This document shows positions 27,701 through 38,024 of a stretch of 64,000 nucleotides of DNA, piece after piece (position 1 is the first letter of the stretch; each line of letters begins with the position of its first letter). The notes beneath the pieces are model-generated. The model was given only the letters and a program-made list of their open reading frames with translations. It was not told the DNA's origin and did no database searches. The position numbers were made by a program, and so were the translations under genes. Origin of the DNA: Cellulosimicrobium sp. CUA-896 (GTDB lineage: Bacteria > Actinomycetota > Actinomycetes > Actinomycetales > Cellulomonadaceae); contig NZ_MKKH01000009.1 of the NCBI RefSeq assembly GCF_001942335.1, positions 1 through 64,000 on the forward strand. The letters run 5' to 3'.

Positions 27701-29730
27701 TCCTCCGCGAGGATGAACTTCGAGCACGGCGTGGACGACGTGTTGTTCCGCTCGTCCTTGGTGAACCGGTAGTACGTGCCGTCGTCGTCCTGCGCGACCG
27801 TCGAGTCGATGACCGAGTAACCGGGGTCGACCCATACCTTCGCCTCGGAGAACGTCACGAAGTCGCGCGTCGTCGCGTACATCATGCGGTTGTAGCTGGC
27901 GCCGGTGTGGCCGGGGTCGTCCTCCGCGTAGAGCTTCGAGGCCCAGAACACGACGTACGCGCCGATGGACTCGTCGTAGTACGCCTCCGGCGCCCACGTG
28001 TTGCCCGCCGTCTCCGGGGAGACCTCGACGAGGCGCTGGTCGGTCCAGGTCACGAGGTCCGTGGACTCCCACACCATGATCGACCGCGAGCCCTGACGCT
28101 GCGCCGCGTCCCAGCCGTTGCCGTCGTAGATCCGCAGGTCGGTGGCGATCTGGTAGAACTTGTCACCCTCGGGCGAGCGGATGATGAACGGGTCCCGCAG
28201 GCCCTTCTCGCCGAGCTCCGACGTGAGCACCGGCTCGTTGTCGTTGAGGTTCTGGTAGTGCAGCGCGTCGTTGCCCTGGCTGAGCCCGAAGTAGACCTGC
28301 TCGCCGTCCGCGTAGCCCTCGCCGATGAAGTACGAGAAGAGGTAGCCCTCGAGCTCTTCGTCCTGCGGCAGCGGGGGCACGTGAGCGGTGAGCTCGCGCG
28401 TCGCGGTGGCGCCGCCGACGGTGGCCGTGGCCGTGAGCGTGACGGTCTCGGCGTCCTCGCCGTGCGCGGGACGCGTGACCTCGCCCGTCGGCGTGATCGC
28501 GCCCGACGACGTCGCCCAGGTGAGCGACGCGCCGTGCAGCCCGGTCGTCGGCAGGGTGAGGTTGCCGCGCACGTCGTCGAGGTTCGGCACCTCGATCGCC
28601 GCGACGGCGGCCTCGGCCTTCGCCTGGTCGCCGTCGCCCGGGAGCACCGTGACGTCGACAGTGCGCGTCTCGCTCGCGCCGCGCAGCGCGACCGTGGCGG
28701 TGAGCGTCGCGGTGGCGGGCTCCTCGCCCGCGGCCGGGCGGGTCACAGTGCCGTCCGCCGCGACGACGCCGTCGTCCGACGTCGTCCACGTGACGGCCGA
28801 GCCGCCGACGCCCTTCGCCGGGAGCGTCAGGTCGGTGACGACGGCGCTCGTGTCGCCGAGGTCGAGCGCGGCGGCGTCGGCCCGCACCGCGTCGTCCGCG
28901 GCGTCGCTCGCCAGGTCCGCGACCTCCTGCGCGGTGAGCGCGCGGTCGTACAGGCGGAAGTCCTTCATGCGGCCCTTGAACAGGCCGTCCGCGGCGTAGG
29001 CCGACTTCCCGAGGGCGTTCGCCGTCGTGGTGCCGCCGCCGATCGCACCCGGCGTGATCGTCACGGCGGTGTTCTGGCCGACCTGCGAGCCGTCCTCGTA
29101 GAGCCGCGCGGTGCCGTCCGCGAGCGTGTAGGTGATGGTCTTCCACACCCCGCGCTGGAGTGCTCCGGCCGGGGCCTTCGCGGTGTTCTGCTCCCGCCCC
29201 CAGGCGAGGTCGGAGATCGTGGCGCGGTAGTTCGCGTTGCCGGTCGAGAAGAGGTACCCGTTCCCGGACTGCGGGCTGCCCACGGCGGGGTTGCCGAGGT
29301 TATAGAAGAAGTAGTTGCCGGAGAGCGCCGGGTCGACCCACACGTCGGCGCTCACCGTCACCGCGTCCGTGCCGGCGAGCAGGTCGTCGGGCAGGTCCAC
29401 GTGGTTCGAGCCGCCGAACGTCAGGCCCTGACCCTCGCGCCACCCTCCCCCGGTGCCCGCGAGGGTGGCGTCGAGCCCGTGGCCCGACGCGTCGTGCGCG
29501 ACCGTGCCCGCGGTCTCGTCGAGGGGCAGCCAGAGCTGGAGCCCGTCGGTCGTGGGTGCCGCGGCGGCGAGCGTGGTGGCCGGCAGGGTCCCGGGCGCGG
29601 GCGACGCCGTGGCGGTCGCGGCGCTCGCGAACGGAGCGACCAGGGCGAGGCCGAGCATGCCGGCCAGCGCGCGCCGACGAGGGCGCGCGGTGCGTGGCCG
29701 GACGGGTGGGGGTGCGTGGCGTGAGGTCAT
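24789..29730 (-). CDS. Giant secreted arabinan-degrading enzyme with two GH43 domains
   Basis: About 1647 residues after restoring a base near 25990 and 25660. Order: signal peptide (ALAGMLGLALVAPFASAATA), LamG 1 (about 60-260), two Ig-like repeats, GH43 catalytic domain 1 (GEKGLRDPFIIRSPEGDKFY; NTWAPEAYYDE; SNTEEKWYLFID), Ig-like and BIG2 domains (LTVSPESVQVGVGGTRQLTA), LamG 2, a beta linker, GH43 domain 2 (RYADPNIAQFGDTFYLYATT with the base Asp; NAWAPTIIERDG; TGHSSILNVAGTDDWYIAYH), and the Cys-ended C-terminal module (RCLAGKVYLAVRATNAGDVP). Two different GH43 domains suggest two linkage specificities on one chain. A LacI-type operator lies 68 bases upstream. Confidence 0.88.
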
Positions 29731-29797
29731 CGATGACTCCTCGTCGTCGTGCCCCGGCGTCGTCGCCGGGCCGCCCGTCCGCCGTCGGACGAGCGCA

Positions 29798-29811
29798 TGT
29801 GAACGCTAACA
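29798..29811. promoter_or_regulatory. LacI-type operator upstream of the double-GH43 gene
   Basis: TGTGAACGCTAACA, read on the other strand as TGTTAGCGTTCACA, differs by one or two bases from the TGTTAGCGCTCACA sites before the transporter and araB genes. It is 68 bases upstream of the enzyme start. It is the most degenerate of the six sites. Confidence 0.7.
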
Positions 29812-30000
29812 GGATCGCTCAGGAGGGAACAGGGCACGGCCCCGACCGATCAGGAACGAACGGCTGCTCGGTCACGGTGAAAACTCGCGAACGCGCTGAC
29901 GCCGCCTCGTGGCCCGTCGGACCAGCCGCGAGGAAAGACCCAGGTGGATCCGGGAGGGGGCCGGGAAGGACCGCGACGTGCGGTACGACCAGGCCTGCCC

Positions 30001-30041
30001 GCGAGGTGGAGCCCCGGCCCCGGGCCGGGGCTCCACCTCGC
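30001..30041 (-). terminator. Long perfect palindrome after the GH51 gene
   Basis: The 20-base arms 30001-30020 and 30022-30041 are perfectly complementary around one central base. It lies 18 bases downstream of the GH51 stop and should act as its terminator. The outer part (GCGAGGTGGAGCCCC) resembles the GCGAGGTAGAACCC arms at 24707-24764. Confidence 0.7.
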
Positions 30042-30058
30042 CGCCCCCTGGCGAACCG

Positions 30059-33000
30059 TCAGCCGCAGCCGAGCGCGTCGTAGGCGACGTCGACGTTCGC
30101 CGAGACCTCCTCGCCGTCGACCGCCGCGCTGCCGGTCACCGTGGCCGAGCCTGCGGGTACGGTCGCCGCGCGCGCGGGAACGCCTGGTACGCGTTCCGGC
30201 CCGGTGCGACGTCGGCGAACGCCTTCTCGCCGAACGGCGTGGAGAGCGTCACGTCGACGGGCACGTCCTCGCCGTTGGTCGCCCGGACCGCGACGTAGAC
30301 CTTGCCCGCGAGGCACCGCGGCTGGGCTGTCACCTCGAGGTCGAGAGCGGGCGACGCCTCTTCGACGTCCAGCCGGACGAACGTGATCGAGTGGGCGGGG
30401 AACTCGTACGAGAACTCCTCCCCCACGCCGCTCAGCGTGCGCTCGACCGGCACGACGTGCTCCGGGTCGGCCTTCGTGTTCGTGTCCGACGGCGCGCCCA
30501 CCATCTCGGTGACCGTCGCCTGCTCGCCGACGCTCTCGCCCGCGGCGAGACCCTCGACGTGCACGTCGGTGCGGGCCGCCGTGGAGGTCGGGTTGACGAC
30601 CTTGACGACGACGTCGCCCGTGTCCTCGTCCCGCGTGACGACCTGGTAGAGCGACTTGGTGGTCGCCTGCTCGTAGGTCATCTGCAGCTCGTCGTCCAGG
30701 TAGAGCCCGATCGTGGACCCCTCGACGACGACCTTGACGCGGTACGGCTGCCCGGCCTCGATGCTGTGGTTCTCGACCGCCTTCACCTCGCCCGCGCTGC
30801 CGCCCGACGCCCGCTGGAGCGCCTGACGGGTGTTGTTCCACCCGCCGAGGTTCCACCAGTAGTAGTCGTTCGGCCCGCCGGCGGCGAAGCCGACGAGGAA
30901 GCCCTCCGACCCGGAGGTCTTGCGGGCGTCGAGCTCGAGCGTGTAGCTCGCCCAGCCTTGGCGTACGCGCCGGAGACGATCGAGCGCGCGTCCGTGACGT
31001 TCGTCGCGGACTGCACGTACGCGCCGTCCTGCGCGGCCCACGTGCCGGCCTGCGGCTCCCACTGCTGCGCACCTGCGGAGAAGTCGTCGGAGAAGAGCAC
31101 CTCGCCCGTGGCGTTGTCGGTGACCCGGACGTTGTCGTACTGCGCGGCGGTGTTCCACGTCGACAGGAAGACGCCGCCGTCCAGGACGGCGTCCGCGGGC
31201 GCCGGGCCGGTGTGCGTGCTCGGGACCACCTGGTCCCCGACGTTCGCGGAGAACATCTGCTGCACGTAGTAGTTCACCGAGCCCCACGACTCGTCGTTGT
31301 CGAACCAGATCGCGTCCGGCGACCACTGCACGTAGTCCTCGTTGGCGAGCAGCGGCGCGTACGACGCGAGCTCGACCACGTCGGAGTTGCGCTCCAGGCC
31401 CGTCATGAACGCCGCCTCCGCGAGCGCGTTGGCGAACGTGTTGCCGCGCGACGCGTACTCGCCGAGGAAGACGTGCGGCCCTTCGCGGTCGTACGAGTCG
31501 TACCGCTCGTCGTTCTCGAGGAACCACTGGGGGTCGTTGTAGTAGTGCTCGTCCACCATGTCGACGCCCTGCGCGCGGTTGAACTCCCACAGCTCGTCGA
31601 ACCGGGTGCCGGTGTCGTCCGGGCCGGAGTTCGAGATGATCTCGATCTCCGGGAACCGGTCCTCGATCGCGTCGCGGAAGGCCGGGAAGTTGGCCTCGAA
31701 CGTCGTCGTGTTCTCCTCGTTGCCGAGCCCGATGTACTTGAGACCGAAGGGCTCCGGGTGGCCGAGCCCGGCGCGCACGGCGCCCCACTCGGTCGTCACG
31801 TCGCCGTTGGCGAACTCGACGAGGTCGACCGTGTCCTGCACCCAGCGCTGGATCTGCACCGGGTCGGTCATCTCGGGGATCGTGCTGCCGCAGCCGTTGG
31901 CACCGACCGAGACGACGGGCAGCGGCGTCGCGCCGAGGTCCTCCGCGAAGAGGAAGTACTCGAGGTAGCCGATGCCGTACGACTGGTTGTACCCCCAGAA
32001 GTTCCAGTTGGTCGCGCGCTCCTCGACCGGACCGATGGTCTCCTTCCACTGGTACGTGCGACGGCGGTCGGTGTAGCCCGACTCCTCGTACGTGCGGAAC
32101 GTGCCGACGTTCGTGACGCAGCCGCCGGGGAACCGGAGGAACTGCGGGTCGAGCGCCTCGATCTTCTCGGCGAGGTCCTTGCGGAGCACGGACGTACCGT
32201 TGACCGGTCCGACCCACGTGTCCTGCGGGAAGAGGGACACCATGTCGAGGTTGAGCGTGCCCGCGGCGCCCGCGAGCACCGCGAGGCGCCCGGCGTTCGT
32301 GGTCGCCGACGCGTCGAGCGTCACCTCGTACTGCTTCCAGGTGTCGGAGCCGTCGACGGCGACCTCGCCGGTCGCGTACGCGGTGGTCCCCGCGGCGTCC
32401 TCGACGCGGACCGTGAGCGTCTGCGCGGTCGTGGACCGTGCCCACACGGAGAAGTCGTACGACTCCCCCTCCTCGACGAACAGGCCCGTGTTGTACCCGG
32501 CGTTGCGCACGCCGGCGCCCGCGCCCGTGGTGGTGACGCGCAGGTAGCTGCGGTTCGTCGCGTTGAGACGGCCGGCGTCGTTCACCACCTGGGTGGTGGC
32601 CGTCGCCCCGCCGCGGTTCGCCGCGCTCCACGCCGTCATGCCGGTGAAGGACGCGTTGTCCTGGGTCGTGAACTCGAAGGACCGGTTGCGCACGAGCTCG
32701 GCGTACAGGCCGCCGTCGGCGGCGTAGTTGATGTCCTCGTAGAAGATGCCGTAGAGCTCGTCGCTCATCTCGGTGCGCTCGCCGGCGAGGTCGACCGTGA
32801 TCTCGTGGTCGGCGACGGCGGCGGGCGCGACGGTGAGCTTCGTGGCCGCGTCGCGCGGGCCGAGGACGAGCGCTCCGTCCGCCTCGCGCACGCCGACGTG
32901 GAGCTCGGGGTCGGTCGCGGAGCGCAGCCAGACCTTCCCGCCCCCGGCGTCCGTGAGGCGCAGCGGCGCCGCCTCGCGCCCGCGTCGCCCAGCGCCAGGC

Positions 33001-33957
33001 GCGAGCCGGTCACGACGACGGGCCGGTCGCCGACGGCGAGCGTCACCGGGGCGACGCCGTCGGCGGGCGTACCCGCCGGTGCGGCCTGCAGGACGACGGT
33101 CGTCGCGGGGCGCTCGTCGTCGAGGGCGAGGCCGTCCTCGGTCGCGACGAGGTGGCGCGCGTCGCCGGGGCCCGCGAGCGTGAAGCCGCCCTCGGGCACC
33201 TGGTCGGCGCCCTCCGCCGCCTCGAGAGCGACGTAGTCGAACGTCGCCGTGTGGGCGGTGCCGTCCTGCGCGGCGAGCGCGTACACGCCGACCTGCGTCA
33301 CCGGGAAGTCGACGTCCACCGAGCCGGCCGGCTGCCACGCCGCCCCGTCCCAGTACGACGTCGCGATCGTGTCGCCGGTGCGCTGCATGCGCAGCGTCTC
33401 GCCGGTGGAGCCGGGGCGGTCGGTGAAGGCGTTCGCGGCGAACGTGCCGCCGCTCTCGACGTCGTTCTCGATCGCGCGCCCGGAGGGCGACAGGTCACCG
33501 ACGAAGGTCAGCCCGGAGCGGACGTAGTTGTCCATGTCCTGCCATGCGATGAGCCCGGCGCCCTGGTAGACGCGGTCCACGGGCGCGTCGACGTGCGTGA
33601 CGACCGTGAAGTCGCCCGCGGGGACGTCGAGCATCACGACGTTCTTCGCGCTGTTCCCGGTCTGCCAGGTGTCGCGGCCTGCGACGTGAGCGTCAGCGCC
33701 CCGTCGGCGACGGAGAGCGCCGTCGGGACGGGGTTGACGACCGTCCAGTCGGGGCCGAGCGACGTGCCGTCGAACGGGTCGACCCAGGCGCCGTCGGGCA
33801 GGTCGGGCTCCGCCGCGGTGGCCGGACCGGCGGACGGGACGGTCGCGGCGAGCGCACCGACGGCGCCGAGGGTCAGGGTGAGCAGCGCCGCGGGTACCAC
33901 GTGCCGTCGGCGGCGCCTGCCGACCCGGGACGGGGACGTGCTGGGGGGACGTTCCAT
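30059..33957 (-). CDS. Secreted multimodular GH51 alpha-L-arabinofuranosidase
   Basis: About 1300 residues after restoring four bases (near 33677, 32983, 30957 and 30178). ATG 33957 follows GGAGAGG and gives a signal peptide (PAALLTLTLGAVGALAATVP). An N-terminal concanavalin-like domain (WVDPFDGTSLGPDWTVVNP; YQGAGLIAWQDMDNYVRSG) and a beta-trefoil-like stretch precede the GH51 barrel: YGIFYEDINYAADGGLYAEL, LRFPGGCVTNVGTFR, the acid/base Glu in LKYIGLGNEENTTTF, and the probable nucleophile Glu in HVFLGEYASRGNT. A CBM4/9-like insert (YDFSVWARSTTAQTLTVRVE) interrupts the barrel, and the shared Cys-ended module closes the protein. It should release terminal arabinofuranose from arabinan or arabinoxylan. 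Confidence 0.9.
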
Positions 33958-34000
33958 GGGCTTACCTCTCCTCGTCGAGAGACCTGGGCGCGCACGGCCA

Positions 34001-34014
34001 TGTGAGCGCTCACA
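34001..34014. promoter_or_regulatory. LacI-type operator 1 upstream of GH51 gene
   Basis: TGTGAGCGCTCACA is a perfect 14-bp palindrome, 44 bases before the GH51 start and 29 bp (start to start) from an identical second copy. It matches the class of sites bound by LacI-family regulators. Confidence 0.85.
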
Positions 34015-34029
34015 ACGACACAACCGTAG

Positions 34030-34043
34030 TGTGAGCGCTCACA
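34030..34043. promoter_or_regulatory. LacI-type operator 2 upstream of GH51 gene
   Basis: A second perfect TGTGAGCGCTCACA. The 29-bp distance to the first is close to three helical turns, so two dimers or one tetramer could bind the same face of the DNA across the promoter. Confidence 0.85.
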
Positions 34044-34094
34044 TCGCGCAATGGTCCGGCGCCCTCGGATCGGCGCGGATCCGGCGGGCACGAC

Positions 34095-34136
34095 GACGCC
34101 CCGTCGATCCGCCGCACGGCGGGTCGACGGGGCGTC
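34095..34136 (-). terminator. Terminator hairpin after the transporter operon
   Basis: A 19-bp stem (34095-34113 with 34118-34136, one mismatch that becomes a G-U pair) with a 4-base loop lies about 40 bases downstream of the last permease gene on the minus strand, before the GH51 promoter region. Confidence 0.7.
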
Positions 34137-34176
34137 ATCGGGAGCAGGACCGACCGGATCCGTCGCCGGTGCGGGC

Positions 34177-35238
34177 CTAGCGTCGTCGGACGACGAGCAC
34201 GCGCTGCAGGATGACGAAGAGGAGCAGGAGCGCGCCGATCACGATCTTCGTCCACCAGGACGACAGCGTGCCCTCGAAGGTGATGATCGTCTGGATCAGG
34301 CCGAGGACCAGCACGCCGAGCACCGACCCGAGCACGAAGCCGGTACCGCCGGTGAGCAGCGTCCCGCCGATGACGACCGCGGCGATCGCGTCGAGCTCCA
34401 TGCCGACGCCCGTCAGCGAGTAGCCGGAGCGCGAGAACATCGCGAACAGCAGTCCGCCGATGCCGGCGCACGTGCCGCTGACCACGTAGACGAGCACCTT
34501 CGTCCGCGCCACGGGCAGGCCCATGAGCATCGCCGACTGCTCGCCGCCGCCGATCGCGTAGACCGTGCGGCCGAACTGCGTGTAGTGCAGCAGGTAGAAC
34601 GCGACCGCCACGACGACGAGCGCCACGACGACGGCGGTCGTGACCCGCCACTCGGGCCCGAGCTGCTGGCTCCAGCTCGCGATCGACACGAACGTCTCGT
34701 CGGTGATCGGGATCGACTCGAGGCTGATGACGTAGCACAGGCCGCGCGCGAGGAACATCGCGGCCAGCGTCGCGATGAACGGTTGGATGTCGAAGACGTG
34801 CACCATGATGCCGACGACGAGGCCGAGGACCGTGCCGATGAGCACGACGAGCGGGATGACGACGGCGGCCGGCCAGCCGCTCTGCAGCAGCGACGCCGCG
34901 GTGATGCCCGACAGCGCGACGACGGCGCCGACGGACAGGTCGATGCCGCCCGTGAGGATCACGAACGTCATGCCCACGGCGAGCACGATGAGGAACGAGT
35001 TGTTGATGAACAGGTTGGAGATGACCCGTCCGGACAGGAAGTTCTCGTACCGGCTGCCACCGACCGCGAGCATGAGCGCGAGGACGACGAACGTGCCGAC
35101 GACGGGCAGGTAGCGGCGGTCGAGCCGGACCCGGGTGGCGAACCGCCGGGCCATGCCCGCCGAGGTCCCGGCAGCCGTGCTCGGCTCGTTGCCGGGCTCG
35201 CGCGGGGAGGTCGGCGTGGGGGTCTTGACGGTGGACAT
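34177..35238 (-). CDS. yjfF: Sugar ABC transporter permease, YjfF-like
   Basis: A 353-residue permease of the ribose/galactofuranose (BPD_transp_2) family. It starts MSTVKTPTPTSPREPGNEPS at an ATG overlapping the previous stop (TGATG). Family landmarks are GMTFVILTGGIDLSVGAVVA, VFDIQPFIATLAAMFLARGL, YAIGGGEQSAMLMGLPVART and AIAAVVIGGTLLTGGTGFV. It pairs with the YtfT-like permease to form the membrane channel. Together with YtfQ- and YtfR-like proteins it should import a furanose sugar; the araBDA and arabinanase neighbours point to L-arabinose. Confidence 0.88.
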   Translation of the reverse strand: MSTVKTPTPTSPREPGNEPSTAAGTSAGMARRFATRVRLDRRYLPVVGTFVVLALMLAVGGSRYENFLSGRVISNLFINNSFLIVLAVGMTFVILTGGIDLSVGAVVALSGITAASLLQSGWPAAVVIPLVVLIGTVLGLVVGIMVHVFDIQPFIATLAAMFLARGLCYVISLESIPITDETFVSIASWSQQLGPEWRVTTAVVVALVVVAVAFYLLHYTQFGRTVYAIGGGEQSAMLMGLPVARTKVLVYVVSGTCAGIGGLLFAMFSRSGYSLTGVGMELDAIAAVVIGGTLLTGGTGFVLGSVLGVLVLGLIQTIITFEGTLSSWWTKIVIGALLLLFVILQRVLVVRRR

Positions 35239-36296
35239 CAGGCGGTCACCTCCGCGGTCTGCGCGGGCGTGCGCGCCGCGCGACGTCGACGCGCGGCGAC
35301 GACGTCGCGCATCTTCGGGGACTGGGCGAGGCAGACCGCGATGACGACGATCGCCTTGAACAGCGGCGTCACGGACGGCGAGATGCCGAGCATCGTGACC
35401 GTGAGCGTGAGCGTCTGGATGACGAGGACGCCGACGAGCGTGCCGGAAAGCGAGAACTTGCCGCCCGCCAGGGACGTCCCGCCGATGACGACGGCGAGGA
35501 TCGCGTCGAGCTCGATGAACAGGCCCGCGTTGTTGGCGTCCGCCGCCATGACGTTCGAGCTGATCATGAGACCGGCGAGCCCGGCGAACAGCGCGCTCAC
35601 CGCGTACACGGTCCAGGTGATGTTCCGCGCCTTGACGCCCGCGAGGCGGCTCGCCTCGGGGTTGATGCCGACCGACTCGATGAGCATGCCGAGCGCGGTG
35701 CGCCGTGTGAGCAGCGCGACCGCCGTGAACACGACGGCCGCGAGGATGACCGCCACGGGCAGCCCGAACCAGAAGCCGGAGCCGATGGCCTTGAACGGGG
35801 CGCTGTTGACGGTGGTGATCTGGCCGCCGGTGATGAGCATCGCGACACCGCGGCCGGCCGTCATGAGGACGAGGGTCGCGATGATCGGCTGGATGCCGAG
35901 CACCGAGACGAGGAAGCCGTTCCACACGCCGAGGACGAACGACAGCGCGAGCGCGATGCCGACGGCGACCAGCACGGTCGTGATGCTGCCGGGGTCGGGG
36001 GCGGAGGCGATGAAGCTCAGCGCGACCGCTCCGGAGATCGCGACGACCGCGCCGACCGACAGGTCGATGCCGCGGGTCGCGATGACGAGGGTCATGCCGA
36101 GCGCGACGAGCAGCAGCGGCGCGCCGTTCTTCAGCAGGTTGATCAGCGCCCCGAAGAGGTGCCCGTCCTGCACCCGGATCGACAGGAAGCTCGGGCGGTT
36201 GACCGTGTTGGCGGCCAGGAGGACCACGAGCGCGACGACCGGCCAGAAGAGCCGGTGGTGCAGCACGCGCTGCCAGGGAGAGGTCGTGGCGGTCAT
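35238..36296 (-). CDS. ytfT: Sugar ABC transporter permease, YtfT-like
   Basis: A 352-residue permease of the same family as its neighbour: GMTLVIATRGIDLSVGAVVA, VLGIQPIIATLVLMTAGRGV, MLIESVGINPEASRLAGVKA, and DAILAVVIGGTSLAGGKFSL. About nine hydrophobic helices are visible. Its ATG at 36296 overlaps the stop of the ATPase gene (ATGA) and its stop overlaps the next permease, so the operon is translationally coupled throughout. Confidence 0.9.
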   Translation of the reverse strand: MTATTSPWQRVLHHRLFWPVVALVVLLAANTVNRPSFLSIRVQDGHLFGALINLLKNGAPLLLVALGMTLVIATRGIDLSVGAVVAISGAVALSFIASAPDPGSITTVLVAVGIALALSFVLGVWNGFLVSVLGIQPIIATLVLMTAGRGVAMLITGGQITTVNSAPFKAIGSGFWFGLPVAVILAAVVFTAVALLTRRTALGMLIESVGINPEASRLAGVKARNITWTVYAVSALFAGLAGLMISSNVMAADANNAGLFIELDAILAVVIGGTSLAGGKFSLSGTLVGVLVIQTLTLTVTMLGISPSVTPLFKAIVVIAVCLAQSPKMRDVVAARRRRAARTPAQTAEVTA

Positions 36297-37832
36297 GACG
36301 GGGAGCCTCCGCTCGCGATGAGCCCGACGACGTCCTCGACCGTGACGTCGTCGTCGTTGGGGATCTCGGCGACCTTGACGCGGTCGCGCAGGACGGCGAT
36401 GCGGTGGCTGAGGCGCAGGACCTCCTCCAGCTCGGCCGAGATGAACACGACGGACATGCCGTCGTTCGCGAGCTCGGCGACGAGCTTCTGGATCTCGGCC
36501 TTGGCCCCGACGTCGATGCCGCGCGTCGGCTCGTCGAGGATGAGGAGCTTCGGTGCCGTGGCGAGCCACCGCGCGAGGAGCACCTTCTGCTGGTTGCCGC
36601 CCGAGAGGTTCTTGATGAGCGCGTCGGGGTTGGCGGGACGGATGGCGAGCGCCGCGATGTACTTCTCGACGAGCTCGTCCACCTGGCGGCGGGGCAGGCG
36701 ACGCGCCCATCCGCGGTCCGCCTGGAGCCCGAGGATGATGTTCTCCCGGATCGTCAGGTCGCCGACGATCCCCTCGGCCTTGCGGTGCTCGGACGAGAAG
36801 GCGATCCGCTGGCGCATCGCCGCGCGCGGGGAGCGCAGCCGCGCGACCGCCCCGGCGATCCGGGTCTGCCCGGTGTCCGCGTGGTCCGCGCCGGCGAGGA
36901 GCCGCGCGAGCTCCGTGCGCCCGGAGCCGAGGAGCCCCGCGAGCCCGACGACCTCGCCGGGGAAGACGTCGAGGTCGAACGGCTGGATGGAGCCCTTGCG
37001 CCCGAGCCCCACGGCCTGCACGAACGGCGTGGTGCCGTCGCGGTCGGCGGCGGCGCGCTTGGGCGACTCGTCGAGCTCGGACAGCGCCTCGAGGGACGTC
37101 CCGATCATCTTCGACACGAGCTCGAGACGCCCGAGCTCCGCGGTGCGGTACTCCCCCACGAGCCTGCCGTTGCGCAGCACCGTCATGCGGTCGGAGATCG
37201 CGTAGACCTGCTCGAGGAAGTGCGACACGAACAGGATCGCCACGCCCTCGTCGCGCAGGCGCCGCACGACGCGAAGAGCTGGGCGACCTCGTCGCGTCGA
37301 GGCTCGACGTCGGCTCGTCGAGGATGAGGACCTTGACGTCGACGACGAGCGCGCGGCAGATCGCGACGAGCTGCTGGACGGCGAGCGAGTGCGACGCCAG
37401 CGACGACGTGGGGTCGATGCGCAGGTTCAGCCGCTCGAGCATCTCCCCGGCACGCCGCCGGGTGGCGCGCCAGTCGATGGCGCCGGCGCGGCGCGGCTCG
37501 TGGCCGAGCATGATGTTCTCCGCGACGGAGAGGTTCTCGCAGAGGTTGACCTCCTGGTACACCGTGGAGATCCCGGCCTCCTGGGCCTCGCCCGGCCCGG
37601 AGAACGTGTGCTCGGTGCCGTCGACGACGATGCGCCCCGAGTCGATCGAGTAGACACCGGTGAGCGCCTTGATGAGGGTGGACTTGCCGGCGCCGTTCTC
37701 GCCCATGAGGGCGTGGACCTCGCCGGGGCGCAGCGTGAGGTCGACGCCGTCGAGCGCCTTGACGCCCGGGAACTCGATCGAGATCCCGGTCATCTGGACG
37801 ACGGGCGGACCGTCCGTGCTGGGGGTTGTCAT
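36293..37832 (-). CDS. ytfR: Sugar ABC transporter ATP-binding protein, YtfR-like
   Basis: Duplicated ATPase of about 513 residues after restoring one base near 37302 and one near 37271. The first domain has Walker A MGENGAGKSTLIKALTG, an atypical signature region ASHSLAVQQLVAICRAL, and Walker B VLILDEPTSSLDA. The second has the degenerate P-loop GLLGSGRTELARLLAG, signature IKNLSGGNQQKVLLARWLA and Walker B LLILDEPTRGIDVGAKAEIQ. This two-domain pattern is typical of the carbohydrate-uptake CUT2 class. It would energise the YtfT/YjfF channel. Confidence 0.92.
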
Positions 37833-37958
37833 CGCTGACCTTCCGTACGGCGATCGACGAGCGCGATCGACGGCTCACGGCCGGCGCACGGCCGGCCGCT
37901 CCTGATGGCGGTCGCGCGCCGGGGCCTCGAGGACACCCGGCGCGCGACCGGTCCGCGG

Positions 37959-37989
37959 GGGCGCAGGAGCGCCGTGCGCTCCTGCGCCC
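37959..37989 (-). terminator. Terminator-like hairpin after the binding-protein gene
   Basis: A perfect 14-bp stem (37959-37972 with 37976-37989) and 3-base loop lies 36 bases downstream of the ytfQ stop and about 125 bases before ytfR. Partial termination here would give more binding protein than ATPase and permease, as is common for ABC uptake systems. Confidence 0.7.
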
Positions 37990-38024
37990 GTGCGCGTCGC
38001 CCCGGAGGGCGCCGCGACGCCGGA

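Noticed and set aside
26086-29724. A 1212-codon open frame on the plus strand across the GH43 gene
   Set aside because: It is antisense to a gene with clear signal peptide and catalytic motifs, is composed of Arg/Val/Asp-biased low-complexity residues, and has no recognisable domain. Long antisense frames are expected at this GC content.
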